From positions 13,765,450 to 13,829,449 of the forward strand of contig CM074187.1 in assembly GCA_037179385.1 (NCBI GenBank): a stretch of DNA of 64,000 nt, in the 5' to 3' direction. Below the pieces are notes generated by a model. The model was not told the DNA's origin and did not search any database. It saw nothing but the letters and a program-made list of their open reading frames with translations. Positions 1 to 11,761 of the stretch are shown piece after piece. The position numbers and the translations under genes were made by a program. Source of the DNA: Holothuria scabra (Eukaryota > Echinodermata > Holothuroidea > Aspidochirotida > Holothuriidae). The first letter of the stretch is position 1; each line of letters begins with the position of its first letter.

Positions 1-254
1 GGTTTGTGATGTGAGAGGAAAATAGGGCAGCTCTGTTTGTATTTCTATCCTCCTCTCAATTCTACATAAGTCAGCAAAATATTTGCATTGTGTTCATTTT
101 TTTCTTTTTCATTCGCACCTGTATTTTCAAGTCAATCCGTAGTCTTATATGCACATGAAAGCAGTAAATGCTTATGTCAAGCTATGAAGAATTTATAAAT
201 GTTTGATTTTTCATTTAATGTACTGGTTTTACTCACAAATCTGGAAACGGTACC
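1..254. other. unassigned flank
   Basis: I see no gene, repeat or RNA here. It is ordinary AT-rich sequence leading up to the left target-site duplication of the hAT element. Confidence 0.5.
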
Positions 255-1778
255 GGTTACTTCAGTGGCGGAGCTAGGGATTTCTGTCAGAGGGGGCGAA
301 AAGGTCTGCAGCGGCGCTTCGAAGGAGTTAATACCCTGAGTCTCAGCACGATCGAAGTCACGGCTCTTCAGACTTTCCATTTGATTTTCCGCACCTGGTA
401 GAAGACGTCTATCAAAACTTGTTTAAATTTTCTATCCATGGGTCTCCGCAGAAGAAACTTCTGCGGGGGGGGGGGGGAGAAGGGGGGTCCTTTTAGGGGG
501 AAAGCTCCGCGCCACCGTGGGTTGGCGCGGAGCGCAAGAAAATTTGGGCCCAAAATGCCTCTCAGATCGCTGAAAAAGGCATTTCTAAAGCCTATTTCCC
601 GCATATAAATAGGGGAAACACTGGGGGAACTGTTGAGAGATGTTCCTGTTAATTTTCTTCGTCTTTTTCTTTATGTTTTTTCTTTTCTGTTTTTTTCTAT
701 TTTCCATGGGAGGGCAAGTTCCCCCCCCCCCTTTCCCCTACCTGCGGACTCCCATGTTTCCATCCCTCTCTTTCACATTCTAGTACTGAGGCGGTCATTA
801 TATTTTGTGTTATTGTCAGGTCTCGATTTAAGATTTTAACGTAATATTGGGCTTCTTTGAGAAGATTAAGATTAAACCTGCTAGAGCTAAATAATAAGCA
901 ATTTTACAAGGGGACAAAGTTATGGAAATTAATCACCGTTCGGTGTATATTTTTGGCATCTGGAAATCAAGATAAGTACACGAAGAAATATTACTTGACG
1001 TAGTTTATATCATGTGACCACTCTGAAATAGCCATGAATTAGGTACATTGAAAGAAATAGCTTAGACAAAAGGTCTGCTTGGCTCTCTAGATACCGAATT
1101 ATATTAAATAAAAGTAGCCCAAACCTAGACTTATTAGATGCAATTTTCTGGCTTTTGAGACCACGACAGTACAGAAATAAGTATTTTCATGGGTTTATCG
1201 TGCAGTGTCAGAAATAGCCTACATGAGAATGGTCACTTGAAGAAAAGCAAAATAGGAACTGCTTATTAAAGCCCATATTCATTACCACTATTATAACAGT
1301 TTATTTTATTGTAACCTAAATTTTCCCTTCAAATGATTTTGAAAAATGCTTTGGAAGCTATTTTGGTATCTTTATAAACCTTTTTTATTGTCTATGGTGA
1401 CAATTATCCCCGACAACAAGAGGGCTATTTGCGCTACAATTATTGTTGCGCCCTTTGAAACATCTTTTATTGGCCGGGAGGGTGAGCGGCAACATTCATC
1501 AGTGCAACATTCATTAGTGCGTATATAGCATACGTTTCGGCAAAACCCATCCCTATATTACAGAATGATGACCCTTTTCATCAGAATAAAATGCAAAAAG
1601 TACAGTTACTTATCTGGTGGCTGTTTGAGCATTTTGTTTTCTGGACCTTGAAACAGCAATAATGGTGCAAGAGTAAAGTGTGTTCAAAACCTAAAAAGGG
1701 CGCCGACAGACGATTTTGGTCCGTCGGGGGGGGGGGGGGCGACCGCCCCCTGACCATATGGCAGCCACTGGGTTACTT
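255..1778. mobile_element. non-autonomous hAT-type DNA transposon with intact 8-bp target duplication
   Basis: The element runs from 263 (CAGTGGCGGAGC) to 1770 (GCAGCCACTG), 1508 bp. It is flanked by identical 8-bp copies of GGTTACTT at 255-262 and 1771-1778. Eight-base duplications and CAGTGGC-type termini are hallmarks of the hAT superfamily. The outer TIR match is short, about 9 bp with one mismatch. Inside are long G and C runs (about 468-477, 721-730, 1727-1739) and a GC-rich hairpin around 508-533 (GCGCCA..TGGCGC). No transposase frame is visible, so the copy depends on a transposase made elsewhere. The perfect duplication suggests a fairly recent insertion. Confidence 0.85.
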
Positions 1779-2577
1779 CTAACTTGATCAGATAAATGCA
1801 ACCTTTGACCTCTGAAGGTTTACTGTGAATAACTGCCTGCTGTAGTGTATGTCCAGGGAACTGTTATTTGGACACTTCACTGGTTTAAATAACACATACT
1901 TTTATTTTAATGAAAAAGTTAAAGTGATTGTCTACTAGATAAACATCGAACAAATATCTGAAAAACAAGTAAGACGATGTTATGAAAAAGGAAGGATTCG
2001 TCAATTTCACACTATTTTTGGAGTTTCAACTTAAATGAAGTCGATAAAAATCTTCCAAGACGATGTAAACGATGTACGATATATTACAAATAATCTACAT
2101 TTGCTAATGAGAAAGGATGCTTTTTAAATTCATAGTTGAAAGGATTTCACTAATTATCAGTGGCGAACTGGAAGAATGTGCGTTCCACATAAATGGGTAT
2201 TACTTTTACTTAGAAACTTTGCTAAAGTTTTCATGGAGGTGACATACACAAATTGTATAACGTCGTTTCAAATCGACCGCAACAAAGGCGATAATAAAAA
2301 CTAATGTCTTAAAATATTGGATAAAAAAGGGTGGGCTGTCATCAAACATGTGTTCAGAGGTCTAAATACATTATTTTACACACAGGTGTGATTTTTTTCT
2401 TTTCTTTTGTAAGATTTTTGGTATTCCGTCTTGCACATTATATACATGTGATGTTTAAGTTTAATTACAAAACCATGTACAAATGTTGTCTGCATAAAAT
2501 CTAAATTGAGAAAGGTATTTACATTTCGATCATATGACAAGCTTTTATAATTAAAAGTTTTCCCATAGAGAAAAAAA
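1779..2577. other. unassigned intergenic stretch
   Basis: No open frame with coding character, no RNA gene and no clear repeat boundary was seen. Confidence 0.4.
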
Positions 2578-2729
2578 GAGGAACCTACTGCCGTTGTGCC
2601 TGATGCTCCTCATAAGCAGTGGAGTATATGGAAAACAAGCCAGCAAGCCACAACTGGAGAAAAGGCCGTGGCTGGCTCGGCTTGAACTAATAGGTTGGAA
2701 ATTGGGCCGTAAAACTCCATCGAAATTTA
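2578..2729 (+). mobile_element. tRNA-derived SINE, 5'-truncated
   Basis: This is the body and 3' part of the SINE family that recurs through the window. It begins near GGAACCTACTGCC, passes AAAACAAGCCAG and the AAAGGCCGTGG block, and ends with GGTTGGAAATTGGGCCGT and AAAACTCCAT. The tRNA-like head seen in the full copies at 33998 and 61141 is absent, as expected for an insertion truncated during reverse transcription. Confidence 0.75.
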
Positions 2730-2844
2730 ACTCTAACATGCATAGAGCACTATGTATGCAGAAAAAAAGTAATAATAATTACACAACGAAACACAATTAT
2801 TTATATTTCTGCATTCAATTTTACACAACGGATGATTCCTTATG

Positions 2845-3850
2845 ACATATTATGGACTTTGCTTGGAAATGGTAAATACATGCGTTGGATATTGAGGGCT
2901 GCACGGAAGAATTGCAAGGTAAAGAACAAGTGATCTTCCGCTAATCCGCATTTTCCTGAATTTGGCATTGGAAAACCGCTACGGTCTGCTTCAACTCTTT
3001 CCTTAATAGTCTTAATGATGATTGACATAAGTTGTTGGTCATTTTAAATCTCTAATTCAAATTTTTGCAGAAATATTGATTTTCACAATGTGAATTTCAC
3101 AATACAGAAAAGAAACCAAATTCTGTGAAAAAACAAGCGCTCTACAAACTACATCAGGGAAACCGAAAATAAAGTGATCAGGTTGAAGACATTGATTTGT
3201 ACATACTAACTCTCTAAAGACCTTAATAATCCACTTTAAAATGGGTTTCACCTTTGGGCAATCCCCCAAAAATGTGGTGTAATGTTTCCACTACCCCACA
3301 ACCCTCAAAAGGACATATACCGTCTCCTATGCCCCAATCCTTTTTCCGTCTGCCGGTATAAAGAACTTGATGAGCGAGTCTCCATTGGAAGTCTTTGAGC
3401 TTGTTGTCCAGAATAGAACTAAAAGCAAGCTTCCATATCATATCCCATGGAAAAGTTGGGTTCTTTCGGACGATGGAAATAGTAACATTAACCGGTTGCA
3501 GAAGCCTGACAATGTTCTTGGTATGTTTACAAGTAATGAAAAAATTGTTATCTACCAATTGCCTTAGTATGGCACAAGCCTAAGACAAAGAAGTTGTACG
3601 CATATTACTATCTGGCCGGGAATTAGACCAGATACCAGGATAAAAGACACTTAATTGCTTCGTGATAAAATAGCGTTAGGTAATAAGGTGAGTGTGAATA
3701 TCGTCAGAAAGAAACAAACTGAATAATGGTTTGACTAGAAGGGTATTCACATGTGGTTTCTTGCACCTTGATATATAAACATTCACTAGTCCAGAAGGGT
3801 AAGTCATATTGAGATGAATCTAGAGGAAATTGCACCTGAAGGTTTTAGGC
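2845..3850 (-). pseudogene. LINE ORF2 3' relic (L1/Tx1-like, zinc-binding RT C-terminus)
   Basis: Minus-strand translation between about 3560 and 3225 gives a segment with WDMIWKLAFSS, then KLKDFQWRLAHQVL, then a Trp-Gly-Ile stretch and a C-P-x4-C-x6-HH motif. This order matches the zinc-binding domain that follows reverse transcriptase in L1/Tx1-type LINEs. Homology appears to continue in other frames upstream (to about 3830) and downstream (IIKTIKERVEAD near 3000), so at least two frameshifts break the frame. It is a dead 3' fragment, about 1 kb of a multi-kilobase element. No catalytic RT motif is included. Confidence 0.7.
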
Positions 3851-4433
3851 TTCGATAATCATTGCCCCCCTAAACCTCATTTAAAAAAACCAGACAAAAT
3901 CTGACATCCGGAAATAGGGTGCATCATTTCAAAATAAAACCCATGAAAACTTTTAATATCCGTATATGAAAATACGGCTGCTTTTATTTCTCCAAAACCA
4001 GTTTTAAAAGTACAGGAATATCTTATCACAAAAATCAAACGATCCAGTTAAATACAATACTGCGTATTAATGACGCCTAAAGCCAAATGGGATGGTACAT
4101 TACGTCACCGCTTGCTAATGGATATATACTTGAAAAGAAATGGGCTTTTCGAAAGCAAATAAATAGACTTCATTTAAAATGAAATATGACATCATTATAA
4201 CGTCAAGACTAGAAACATGAAAAGGAATTTATGTAATTTATGAACGAGTAAGTTGTCTGTTGTCTGTTGTCGGAAGTAACATACGCCTTTCTTCAAACCC
4301 CGGACATTATTTTCATAGTTTATCGTTCTAAATGGTTGGAATAGGTGAAAACTGAAAGCAAAAAATCATTCAATACTAGCTATCTTCCCGGGTCGCATAT
4401 ACACATACTGATTGCACAATCTGAATACCACAC
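3851..4433. other. unassigned intergenic stretch
   Basis: AT-rich, with no gene or repeat boundary I can support. Confidence 0.4.
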
Positions 4434-4742
4434 TTTCCTGTCATTAAAAGCTCAATTGTCTAACCCCAAACAGTACCAGCTCCTCTAACCTTCTTACTTA
4501 AGCCCCTCCCCAATTGGCTGAAATTTACCTCATCCGGATACAATCTACGGTGAGTATAGAAAAGCTCAATGTGCATAATCAAAACACTCACAGTACAGTT
4601 CATGTTGTTTAATATAAACTTTGGTACTACGCATTATATGAATCAACTGTCAATCTTGAAGAGCTGAGCCAATTGAGAATTTTGGTAAACCCTTATAAGA
4701 ATTGTAGTTTGGGGTGAAAGGATTGGCCCTTTAAGCTGTCTC
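4434..4742 (+). repeat. dispersed ~310-bp repeat (family C), copy 1
   Basis: It aligns by eye with 32411-32717 over its whole length. Shared landmarks are CCCAAACAGT, GCCCCTCCC, the CAATTGA-GTTTTG-like stretch and GTAGTTT(T)GGGTGA. A third, inverted partial copy lies at 6175-6300. The copy at 32411 has a perfect 10-bp TIR (CTTAAAGGCA); the ends of this copy are more decayed. Confidence 0.65.
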
Positions 4743-4896
4743 CCGTCATTAATCCTTGTACAGTCCATAACATTTGGTTAAACTAATACAGCTTTATTTT
4801 ATACGTAAAAAATCATACTCGGGACTGTGACTATTTTGCCAAGATTTATTTCGATTGGTTACTTTTACTCTCGCCGTTTGTTCTCTTGACTTCATT

Positions 4897-5087
4897 TTAC
4901 TCCTTCCATGCAAAATCTAAAAACCATACTTTAAATATGTGTCTGTGGGGTTTTCGTCCAGTGTAAATTTTGTCCAGTATTTTGTACCCTCGAATTTCAC
5001 TTGGGGACAAGTACGGTTGCAAAGCGTTTGCCAAGGAAGGACCCCTTCCAAGAATTGAGAACAGATTAGTTTCGTGCTTGAGGGACT
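4897..5087 (-). CDS. candidate terminal exon or small ORF, unrecognised
   Basis: An open minus-strand frame of 62 codons ends in TAA at 4897-4899. It contains SLKHETNLFSILG, then LSPSEIRGYKILDKIYTG, then FKVWFLDFAWKE. A plausible acceptor (T-rich tract then TTAG, with a tandem AGAG) places the exon start at 5087 or 5085. Without splicing, the same frame opens at an ATG at 5121 with a good context, giving 74 residues. A minus-strand AATAAA lies at 4845-4850, about 47 nt beyond the stop, which suits a gene end. The amino-acid composition looks coding, but I recognise no family. It may be a piece of an old transposon or a real last exon. Confidence 0.3.
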
Positions 5088-5629
5088 CTAATTTAACATA
5101 AAAAATAATTACAATATCCATTTTTTCTGGGGGAAGACAATTTCTCCTTGTCCCCAGGATCGTCGCTGAGTTTTATAATTAGTTTCTTATCTTTATACCA
5201 ATAATAGTGTACATGCTAAAAGGTTGAAACAACCCACACTTTTTGATTAAGATCTTGGATTTAATTCTACTTTAATTCTTAAGCTTATGCAATCTTTGCT
5301 TCCATCCGTTGAAAGTTATAATAAACAAAAATTTTCGTATCCCACCGGAACACACTTGCTTAAATGCAATATTTAAGAATCAAAATATTAACAAATTGGG
5401 CAATATCTTGTGGGTGGAAAATTCGTTTTGCTTCATTTACTGTGAGTAACGCATTTGCATGACAAAAAGTTTGATTTCCATGGTTACCTACTTAAAAGCT
5501 TTTAGAGCTATGAAATTGTGTTCAATAAAAAGACTTTGGTAGTGACTCCATGGGACTTATTTGGTGTATATTAGAGTTTGAGTATTGGGATGGTGTTGAT
5601 AAATGTTCCTTAGAATATCACAAGGGTTG

Positions 5630-5905
5630 CACTCTTAAAATGAAAGGAAAGTTACAAAATTTACTTCAAAAGGTGGAATTCTACTCCAAGAAGGGTGAAA
5701 TTCACTTCAAAAAGGCGAAGTTTTACTCTTAATGGAGTCACTGATGAGAGAAGATCGAATGATCTACAGGCACTTTTTAAATTGGGTGAATTTTCACTCT
5801 TCGTGGAGTGAGTTTCATTCTTAGTGGAGTGAAATGCACTTTTTGGGAGGGAAATTCACTCTAATGGAGTGAATTATCACTTTTCACTCTATTAATGAGT
5901 GATCA
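5630..5905. repeat. dispersed element built from GAGTGAAA/TTTCACTC motifs, copy 1
   Basis: The 275-bp stretch is packed with short inverted versions of GAGTGAA and TTCACTC. It begins CACTCTTAAAA and ends TTAATGAGTG, weakly inverted termini. Related stretches lie at 12257-12557 and 47890-48085. It is probably a miniature DNA transposon family with internal subrepeats. Confidence 0.55.
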
Positions 5906-6174
5906 AGTTCACTCCTTGGTTCAAAACAAAGAACTTCCCCAAAAGGCCGCCGGCCCCTTTACATATAAACAGAACGTTACAAGTTGTGTTTTCAAGTAAA
6001 ACCAAACTAAACCTGGGTAAACACAGGAGTGACTACAAATTCATGCATCGGGAAAGTACTGAAGCCGACTTGAAGATTAAGATAATCAAGATATTTGAGT
6101 GACAGTTATTTTGATATAGCCGCTAACTTGGTATATCACGTCGTTCTTTTGAATAGCCATTTTCTGATTCAAAC

Positions 6175-6300
6175 TTAAACGCAGCGAATTCTCACCCCAA
6201 GCTACAATTTTGAATTAGTCCTTAGACAGATTTTCTCAACTGGCACATGTGCTTGATTGACAGCTACTTCAAAAAATTCGGCTCCTTTTACACAACATGT
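6175..6300 (-). repeat. family C repeat, inverted partial copy
   Basis: On the minus strand this reads CTGTCAATCAAGC, then AGTTGAGAAAATC, then TTGTAGCTTGGGGTGA. That matches the 3' half of the copies at 4434 and 32411. It abuts the TA-flanked element beginning at 6335. Confidence 0.55.
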
Positions 6301-6334
6301 GCTTCTGAGAGCATTTTTATTAAACAATGGTTCT

Positions 6335-7596
6335 TACACTGTTAAAAATTTCTGTGAATTTACAGCCTTTTTTTAACTTAAACTTTTTGTATTTTACTTT
6401 TAATAGAGATTTCCTGTATCTTTACAGACACTTTGTATTGCTACAATAAAAAAGGTTGTTTAACATGTATTTTGTATTTTCTGTTTATCTGAAAAACCAT
6501 TTCTGTCTGCTTTTTTAACCAAATTTTACTGCTTTGTAAAACTTTTTCTGTAAATTTACAGAAATTTTAACAGTATTTTGTATTTTTCTGATTTCACATA
6601 AATATACTGTCATTTAACAAACATTCATTTTGTTTTTAAGCTGAAAAAGAAACAAAAATAAGCCCAAACAAACAAACAAATAAGAAATAGCCAGAAAATT
6701 TTCAATATATAACATGCATCGTTCTGCGAAGTTTCAGTTAAAATAGAAAACATTTTTGGCAAATTTATGGCCCTATTTGAAAATTAACTTACATTTATTA
6801 TACTGACAATTGGTATACTGATGTCAACTCATCGCCACAGGCGCTCATGCACTTGATCGAATTAAAAACGTTTCACAAATTTACTTGAAAGAGTCTGTAA
6901 ATTTACCACTTTATGACGTATATCTCATTTTGCATAAATGGGTGGAGCTTATTTTGTAGGCATTTTCCTAACAAAAGGATTGCTGTTGCTTTGAATAATA
7001 TCTTTTTGGGCGTTTTTTAATCAGGAAGTTATAAACTTATTGTTTACCTTGTCTGGAAATGTTTGCAACCAATGTATTTGCATTCTTTGTCATATTTATT
7101 TTAAAAACAATTATTATATTGTACAAAAAATGTGACTTTCCAATTACAAAGTTCCTAGAGATAGCAGTCTACTTGACAACAACATTACAACAAAGCATCC
7201 TCATTGTGTTTTGATTGAAAACAACTTCGTAACGACACATTACGTTGATAAGCAAATACCTGATCTACCTAATGGTGAAGTGTATGTTACGTAATAACAT
7301 ATGAAAGGGGAAAAAAGCGACATTATAATAAATATTAAAACGCCGAGAATGAAAATAGTAGGCTGTAAATTCACATAAAATGAAGGTAAAAAAAAAAAAA
7401 AAAAACAGAACAATTCTGTAATTCGATTTTACAGTAGACATTTGTAAACTAATTTACATGCAAAAACTGTAAAGAAAAAACAAACACTTAATGTTTTTTC
7501 ATGATTACAGTTTGGCTGTAAAAAAAACATTATTTGGTTGGAAAAAAATTTGCCATAAAAATTATGTAAATTTACAGAGAAATTTTTAACAGTGTA
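6335..7596 (-). mobile_element. TA-flanked TIR element, family A copy 1 (1.26 kb)
   Basis: The termini are inverted: TACACTGTTAAAAATTTCTG at 6335 and AATTTTTAACAGTGTA ending at 7596, each with an outer TA. Two more copies, in the opposite orientation, lie at 54945-56303 and 57962-59321. Internally the palindromic word CTGTAAATTTACAG recurs near both ends. This copy lacks about 115 bp present in the other two, at the point following CAATTGTCAGT on the reverse strand. TA duplications suggest a non-autonomous relative of Tc1/mariner or another TA-targeting superfamily. No transposase is visible. Confidence 0.85.
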
Positions 7597-8017
7597 TATT
7601 TTCAACAAGAAGCAATGATTTGAGATAGGGGTAATAGGGTTAGGGGTTAGAGTTGAACCCCAAGTTTGAAAGCAAATGGAAAACAATGCAAAAATGGAAT
7701 CACATCCCACTTTATTACGTCTGGAGAGCTTGCATTATTTATAACATGACGACCTTAAAAACCGACTTTTCTCAAAAAATTAGGGGACAAAAACTTTGCT
7801 ATGGGCCTGGCGTGACAGCAAGGAACGGATGTCCAAAAATGGAAATTTCTCTAAATACGTGATGAAATATTCGAGGTTTTTGCACAGATTGGAACATGAA
7901 TCTCATTAATCTCATTTTCTGCATCTCATTAATTCATCTTGCGTTTTTTTAGCTTATTTTGTTGCAAGGATAAATGTGGTAATATCATTGGCTGGTAATT
8001 TGTGACGTCGTACTTAC

Positions 8018-8159
8018 AACACTATCATTACTTGCTCTTCTTTAAATAAAGACGTATACATATCCTTGAAACTCTTCCGTTTCTTGAATAGGTAGTACGG
8101 AGAGGACCTAAATAATGAGTACAGGGCAGAAATCACATTTTGGTCTAAGTTGTAGAAGC
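8018..8159 (-). CDS. candidate internal exon, unrecognised
   Basis: A minus-strand open stretch is bounded by a strong acceptor (GATTTTTTTCTAACAG) and a strong donor (GTAAGTAC). It is 142 nt, phase 1 in and phase 2 out. It reads FYNLDQNVISALYSLFRS, then LFKKRKSFKDMYTSLFKEEQ, a basic and helical-looking composition. Read without splicing, an ATG at 8218-8220 adds a hydrophobic N-terminus. No partner exon of matching phase was found between this stretch and the candidate terminal exon at 4897-5087, so a link between them is speculative. Confidence 0.25.
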
Positions 8160-8414
8160 CTGTTAGAAAAAAATCAACCAAAGAGATATGAAGTACAAGA
8201 ATGAAATGACATATCATCATGTAACCTACACTTTTAAACTGATTGAATAAACATTACCATTTCAGCTAAGGAATGTCTTAGGAAAATTGTTGTTAGACCA
8301 AAAGAATTTATTCTCGAGCTGTGTTAAACAGTTGGTTAGTTAGATAAGATTCAACGACACACCAACACGAATGTGTTAAACAGGACGTCAAATTGTGTAC
8401 GTTAAAAATACTTT

Positions 8415-8953
8415 AAAGTTGAAATTCAAGCAAGAATTTAATTTTCTGTGTGAAAGAGGAACCAAATCTACACAATGTGGCGCAACTTCTGTTTAAAAAG
8501 GGATATATATTTCTTGAGATATAATGACGTAATTGGATTTGTATTCCCTGTGGATCTTGAGGCCAGCAGAAGGTAAGTCACTTCCTCACAATGACAAGTA
8601 ATGCTTTGTGTCTCCTTTCTCTTTCACAATGTGGTATTTACTTTGAATGTATTAGGTATAGGACTTCCCTATGAGGAGTGAAAGGTTTATAAAGTTTTCA
8701 TGCAACTAATGAAAACACATTCTGATAATAAGGGGTTCTTGAGGAGAAAGTTGGCTGTAAACAAAAGACTGCCCATTGATATGAGAATATGATGTCGTAT
8801 TTGCTTGCTTCATGTTCATCTTTTGTTAAAAATGTGACAACTTAACCTGTTTATATCTTGAAAATCACACATTGGATTTCAATGAATTTACCGAAATGCT
8901 TGAAGAAGTATTCTAGCATATCAAACATCGATTTGACCTTAAACTTCTTTTAA
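8415..8953 (+). repeat. dispersed ~560-bp repeat (family B), copy 1
   Basis: It shares an ordered series of blocks with 17292-17868 and 49407-49967: GTGAAAGAGGAACCAAATC, ACTTCCTCACA, AAAAGACTG, GTGACAACTT and GACCTTAAAC. This is the most diverged of the three copies, with several small deletions. Confidence 0.7.
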
Positions 8954-9129
8954 GGTATGAGTTGTAAGATGTCCTCCAAATGATTGCAGTATGAACTGTT
9001 CCTCATTCAATATTACTCTAAAAGTGGAACCCCGCTGTAAACACAGTTTGAGACATCAGAGATTGTCATACTGATTAGATCACAGCAGGAACTTTTAAAC
9101 ATTTTCAGCAATACCCCAGCAGGGCAGGC

Positions 9130-9280
9130 ATATATATTCAATTTGCATACGTTAATGGAACATGCTTTGTAAGTTTCTACATGGTTCAGTTCCAGAGCTT
9201 CGGCACAGCTGACAAAAAGGCACGGTCGCCATAGGTTTTCAAATTTGTTTGGGGAACAGTGAGTGTAAGTGTATTGCTGA
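9130..9280 (-). pseudogene. LINE 3' relic (CR1/RTE-type tail of ORF2)
   Basis: Minus-strand translation gives TNLKTYGDRAF followed by PKLWN, a very common sequence near the C-terminus of animal LINE ORF2 proteins. It then continues after a frameshift with KACSINVCKLN, matching the usual 'SINxFK' stretch. Everything around it is decayed, so this is an old fragment of about 150 bp. Confidence 0.6.
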
Positions 9281-11640
9281 AACACAAAGTATATCGAGTA
9301 TTGACCTTGCTAGTCCGATTATTATACAACAGGAGGGGCATGGTATGCATGGTAACAACCACTTTTGTAATTAGTCGCCACTTTTGTAATAAGTCACTAC
9401 TTAATTTGTAATGCAATTGATCCTCGTTTTTTAATAAATCATATTTACCTTACCACATTTGTAATAAAAATCTCTTCTAATCACTTTTAAAATCGCCAGA
9501 CAACCATTTTTGTAATTGAAGTAGGCCACAGCAGATGCGGGAGTTGTTTTCGAGAAGTTGTTTTTTTTATTATGACACAAGCTTACAGTTTGGCACACAT
9601 TAACGAAGGCTGTATTACGGGAAACATTTACTCTCAAGGAGATTTGGTAAAGGAAGGGCAATGGGGGTCATTTTAAAATGACTTATGGCTTTATCCGTAC
9701 CTTGGTTCACTTAAGTGTTCAGACCTGAACCATGAAAAGTTCCGGCTTGAACCAGAACTTTTGAAAGAAACAGCTTTTAGTTACAAACAACTGTAATTGC
9801 AAAACAATCTGCGGATAAGTGATTTCGTGTTTTTACTTTAAGAATAGAGCAGTTCGAATAATCTTCATGGAGCAGTATTGCGCAATTGGTCAAAGGTCAA
9901 AAGGGAAACACCTTTACGTGCCTTTACAGATGATGGCGGAATGTAAACACGCTAAAAAGAGCGTTCTATGCGCTCAAATGTTTTGTTTCCAATTTACCTG
10001 AACAGAAAGGTCACACACACATAGACTTCTAACTTCCATGTTCATAGAACATTAAACTCATATCAAACACCAGACTACCATAAGTAACATCATATTTTCT
10101 AGCCAGGATAACCCTTCCGTCTAGGTGACCCTGTCTTGTCCATACACCTCGACGTCAGAGACCAGATAGCGACAGAGTGTCTTCATGAACCAAAAAAGTT
10201 TGGTTCGTCAATTTGAAACAAGGACGCTCATTTTATATGAACATTCACCTTGTTGTGAATTCTTAGCCAATGTGGAGCACTAATGATATAAAACTTCCTT
10301 TTTGATCAAAACAACATGGTTTTCGTTGCATTTGATTCTAACCGAGATGTTTAGCACATAAAATGATAACTGCATACGCTTCAAAGCTGTTTGAATGCCT
10401 TGCATTAGCAATTAGCGTGGATTACTTTTGAAAATATTCGGGACAGACCTGTTATGAATGACAAAAGTCGCAGGGCATTGGTAGCGGTATAGATACTAAT
10501 CTTGACACTTTAGAACAAGTATGATTTACAAGTGTGACGGGATAACTGAGGTTTAAAAATAGCAGAGATCTCAAGATGACCAATGATACCAGAGCTTTGA
10601 TAATTGTATATTTGTCGGCTGGATGTTCCACCCTCATTTGAAATCAGAATTAGTGTTATGTGCTCCCTGACGTCGAGTGGTCTGAACAAGTGAGGATTAC
10701 CACATCTCCCTCGACAGAAGGGTTACCCTGACTACGTATTTCCGTACATAAACGTACAAATCCTAGGTCACTTCAACTCTTTATTCACGTTAATATTTTC
10801 ACTGCGACCTTGCCTGAGTGTCTGCATGATACTTGTTTGCATTTTCATGAATTCCTCATGACCAGCAATAATTTATTGCAACATCCACTTACAAACATGG
10901 CCTTCATATAGTATCCAATTTGCTTTTCACCAAATAGTACATTGTCAGTGTAGACATAAGTTTACACAATAAATGTCAAGACGGCCTTCAATATTGATAG
11001 CTCATACAAAGGATTCTACCAGGTGAGGAGATACAATCCATGCGTAACGTATACGACTTAATAGATAGAAAAGTCTTCAGTATCATCAATAAAATCAAAA
11101 ATTAATCTTCATGTTATTGATATCAATATAAACATAGTTGCTAGGGAGATTTCAGTAAAAGTCTCAACTTATATTCGAGCATTAATCACAATTGTCATTG
11201 ATGTGTTGATCATGTGATAAGTAGCAAAATAAATTCATAACTTGAAACAGCACCGCTGTAGTAACATTTGCGTGACAACCCCTTAAGTCATCTCCAAACC
11301 GACGATTGATTTTAGAAGCAAATTTATCATGTGGCAGTTAAGCTCACGACTCGTAGCTTCTCTCAGTGACTACAGCAATTCTTATTTTAATTGAACCTTA
11401 TTGTGTTCTTCTACGTCGTGGGTTGGCTGTATGCATTCAACCGTGGAAAAGTTCAGGAAGCCAGTTTCCTTCAGAAATGTCAGTACGTAAATTCAGAGCT
11501 TCCCTTTTCCCCCGAAGAGTCGTGAACTTTCCCATCAATATTGGATAAAAACATGCTTCAGAGGGACTGTATTAGAAGTCCATCGTAGGGTAACGATATT
11601 TACCATCAAACTTGTTTATTACACTGCTTAAATAACTTTT
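9281..11640. other. unassigned stretch upstream of the first six-cysteine module
   Basis: No coding exon or repeat could be supported. A perfect ATTGCGCAAT palindrome sits at 9877-9886. The stretch should contain the promoter of the module at 11704, but I cannot place it. Confidence 0.4.
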
Positions 11641-11703
11641 ATTCTATTTTATTGCTAACTTCCCAGGTCGACGAGGAACCAGAAAAGAGGGCGCCAGTAC
11701 AAA

Positions 11704-11761
11704 ATGAATACAACAATTCTACTATATCTCTGGTTATCAGGGATAGCAACTGTAATGTTAA
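11704..11761 (+). CDS. first six-cysteine module, exon 1 (signal peptide)
   Basis: The ATG at 11704 opens 19 hydrophobic codons and one extra base. The donor is A|GTATGT at 11762. The leader has no charged residue, with a long Leu/Ile/Val core typical of a cleaved signal peptide. Confidence 0.6.
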
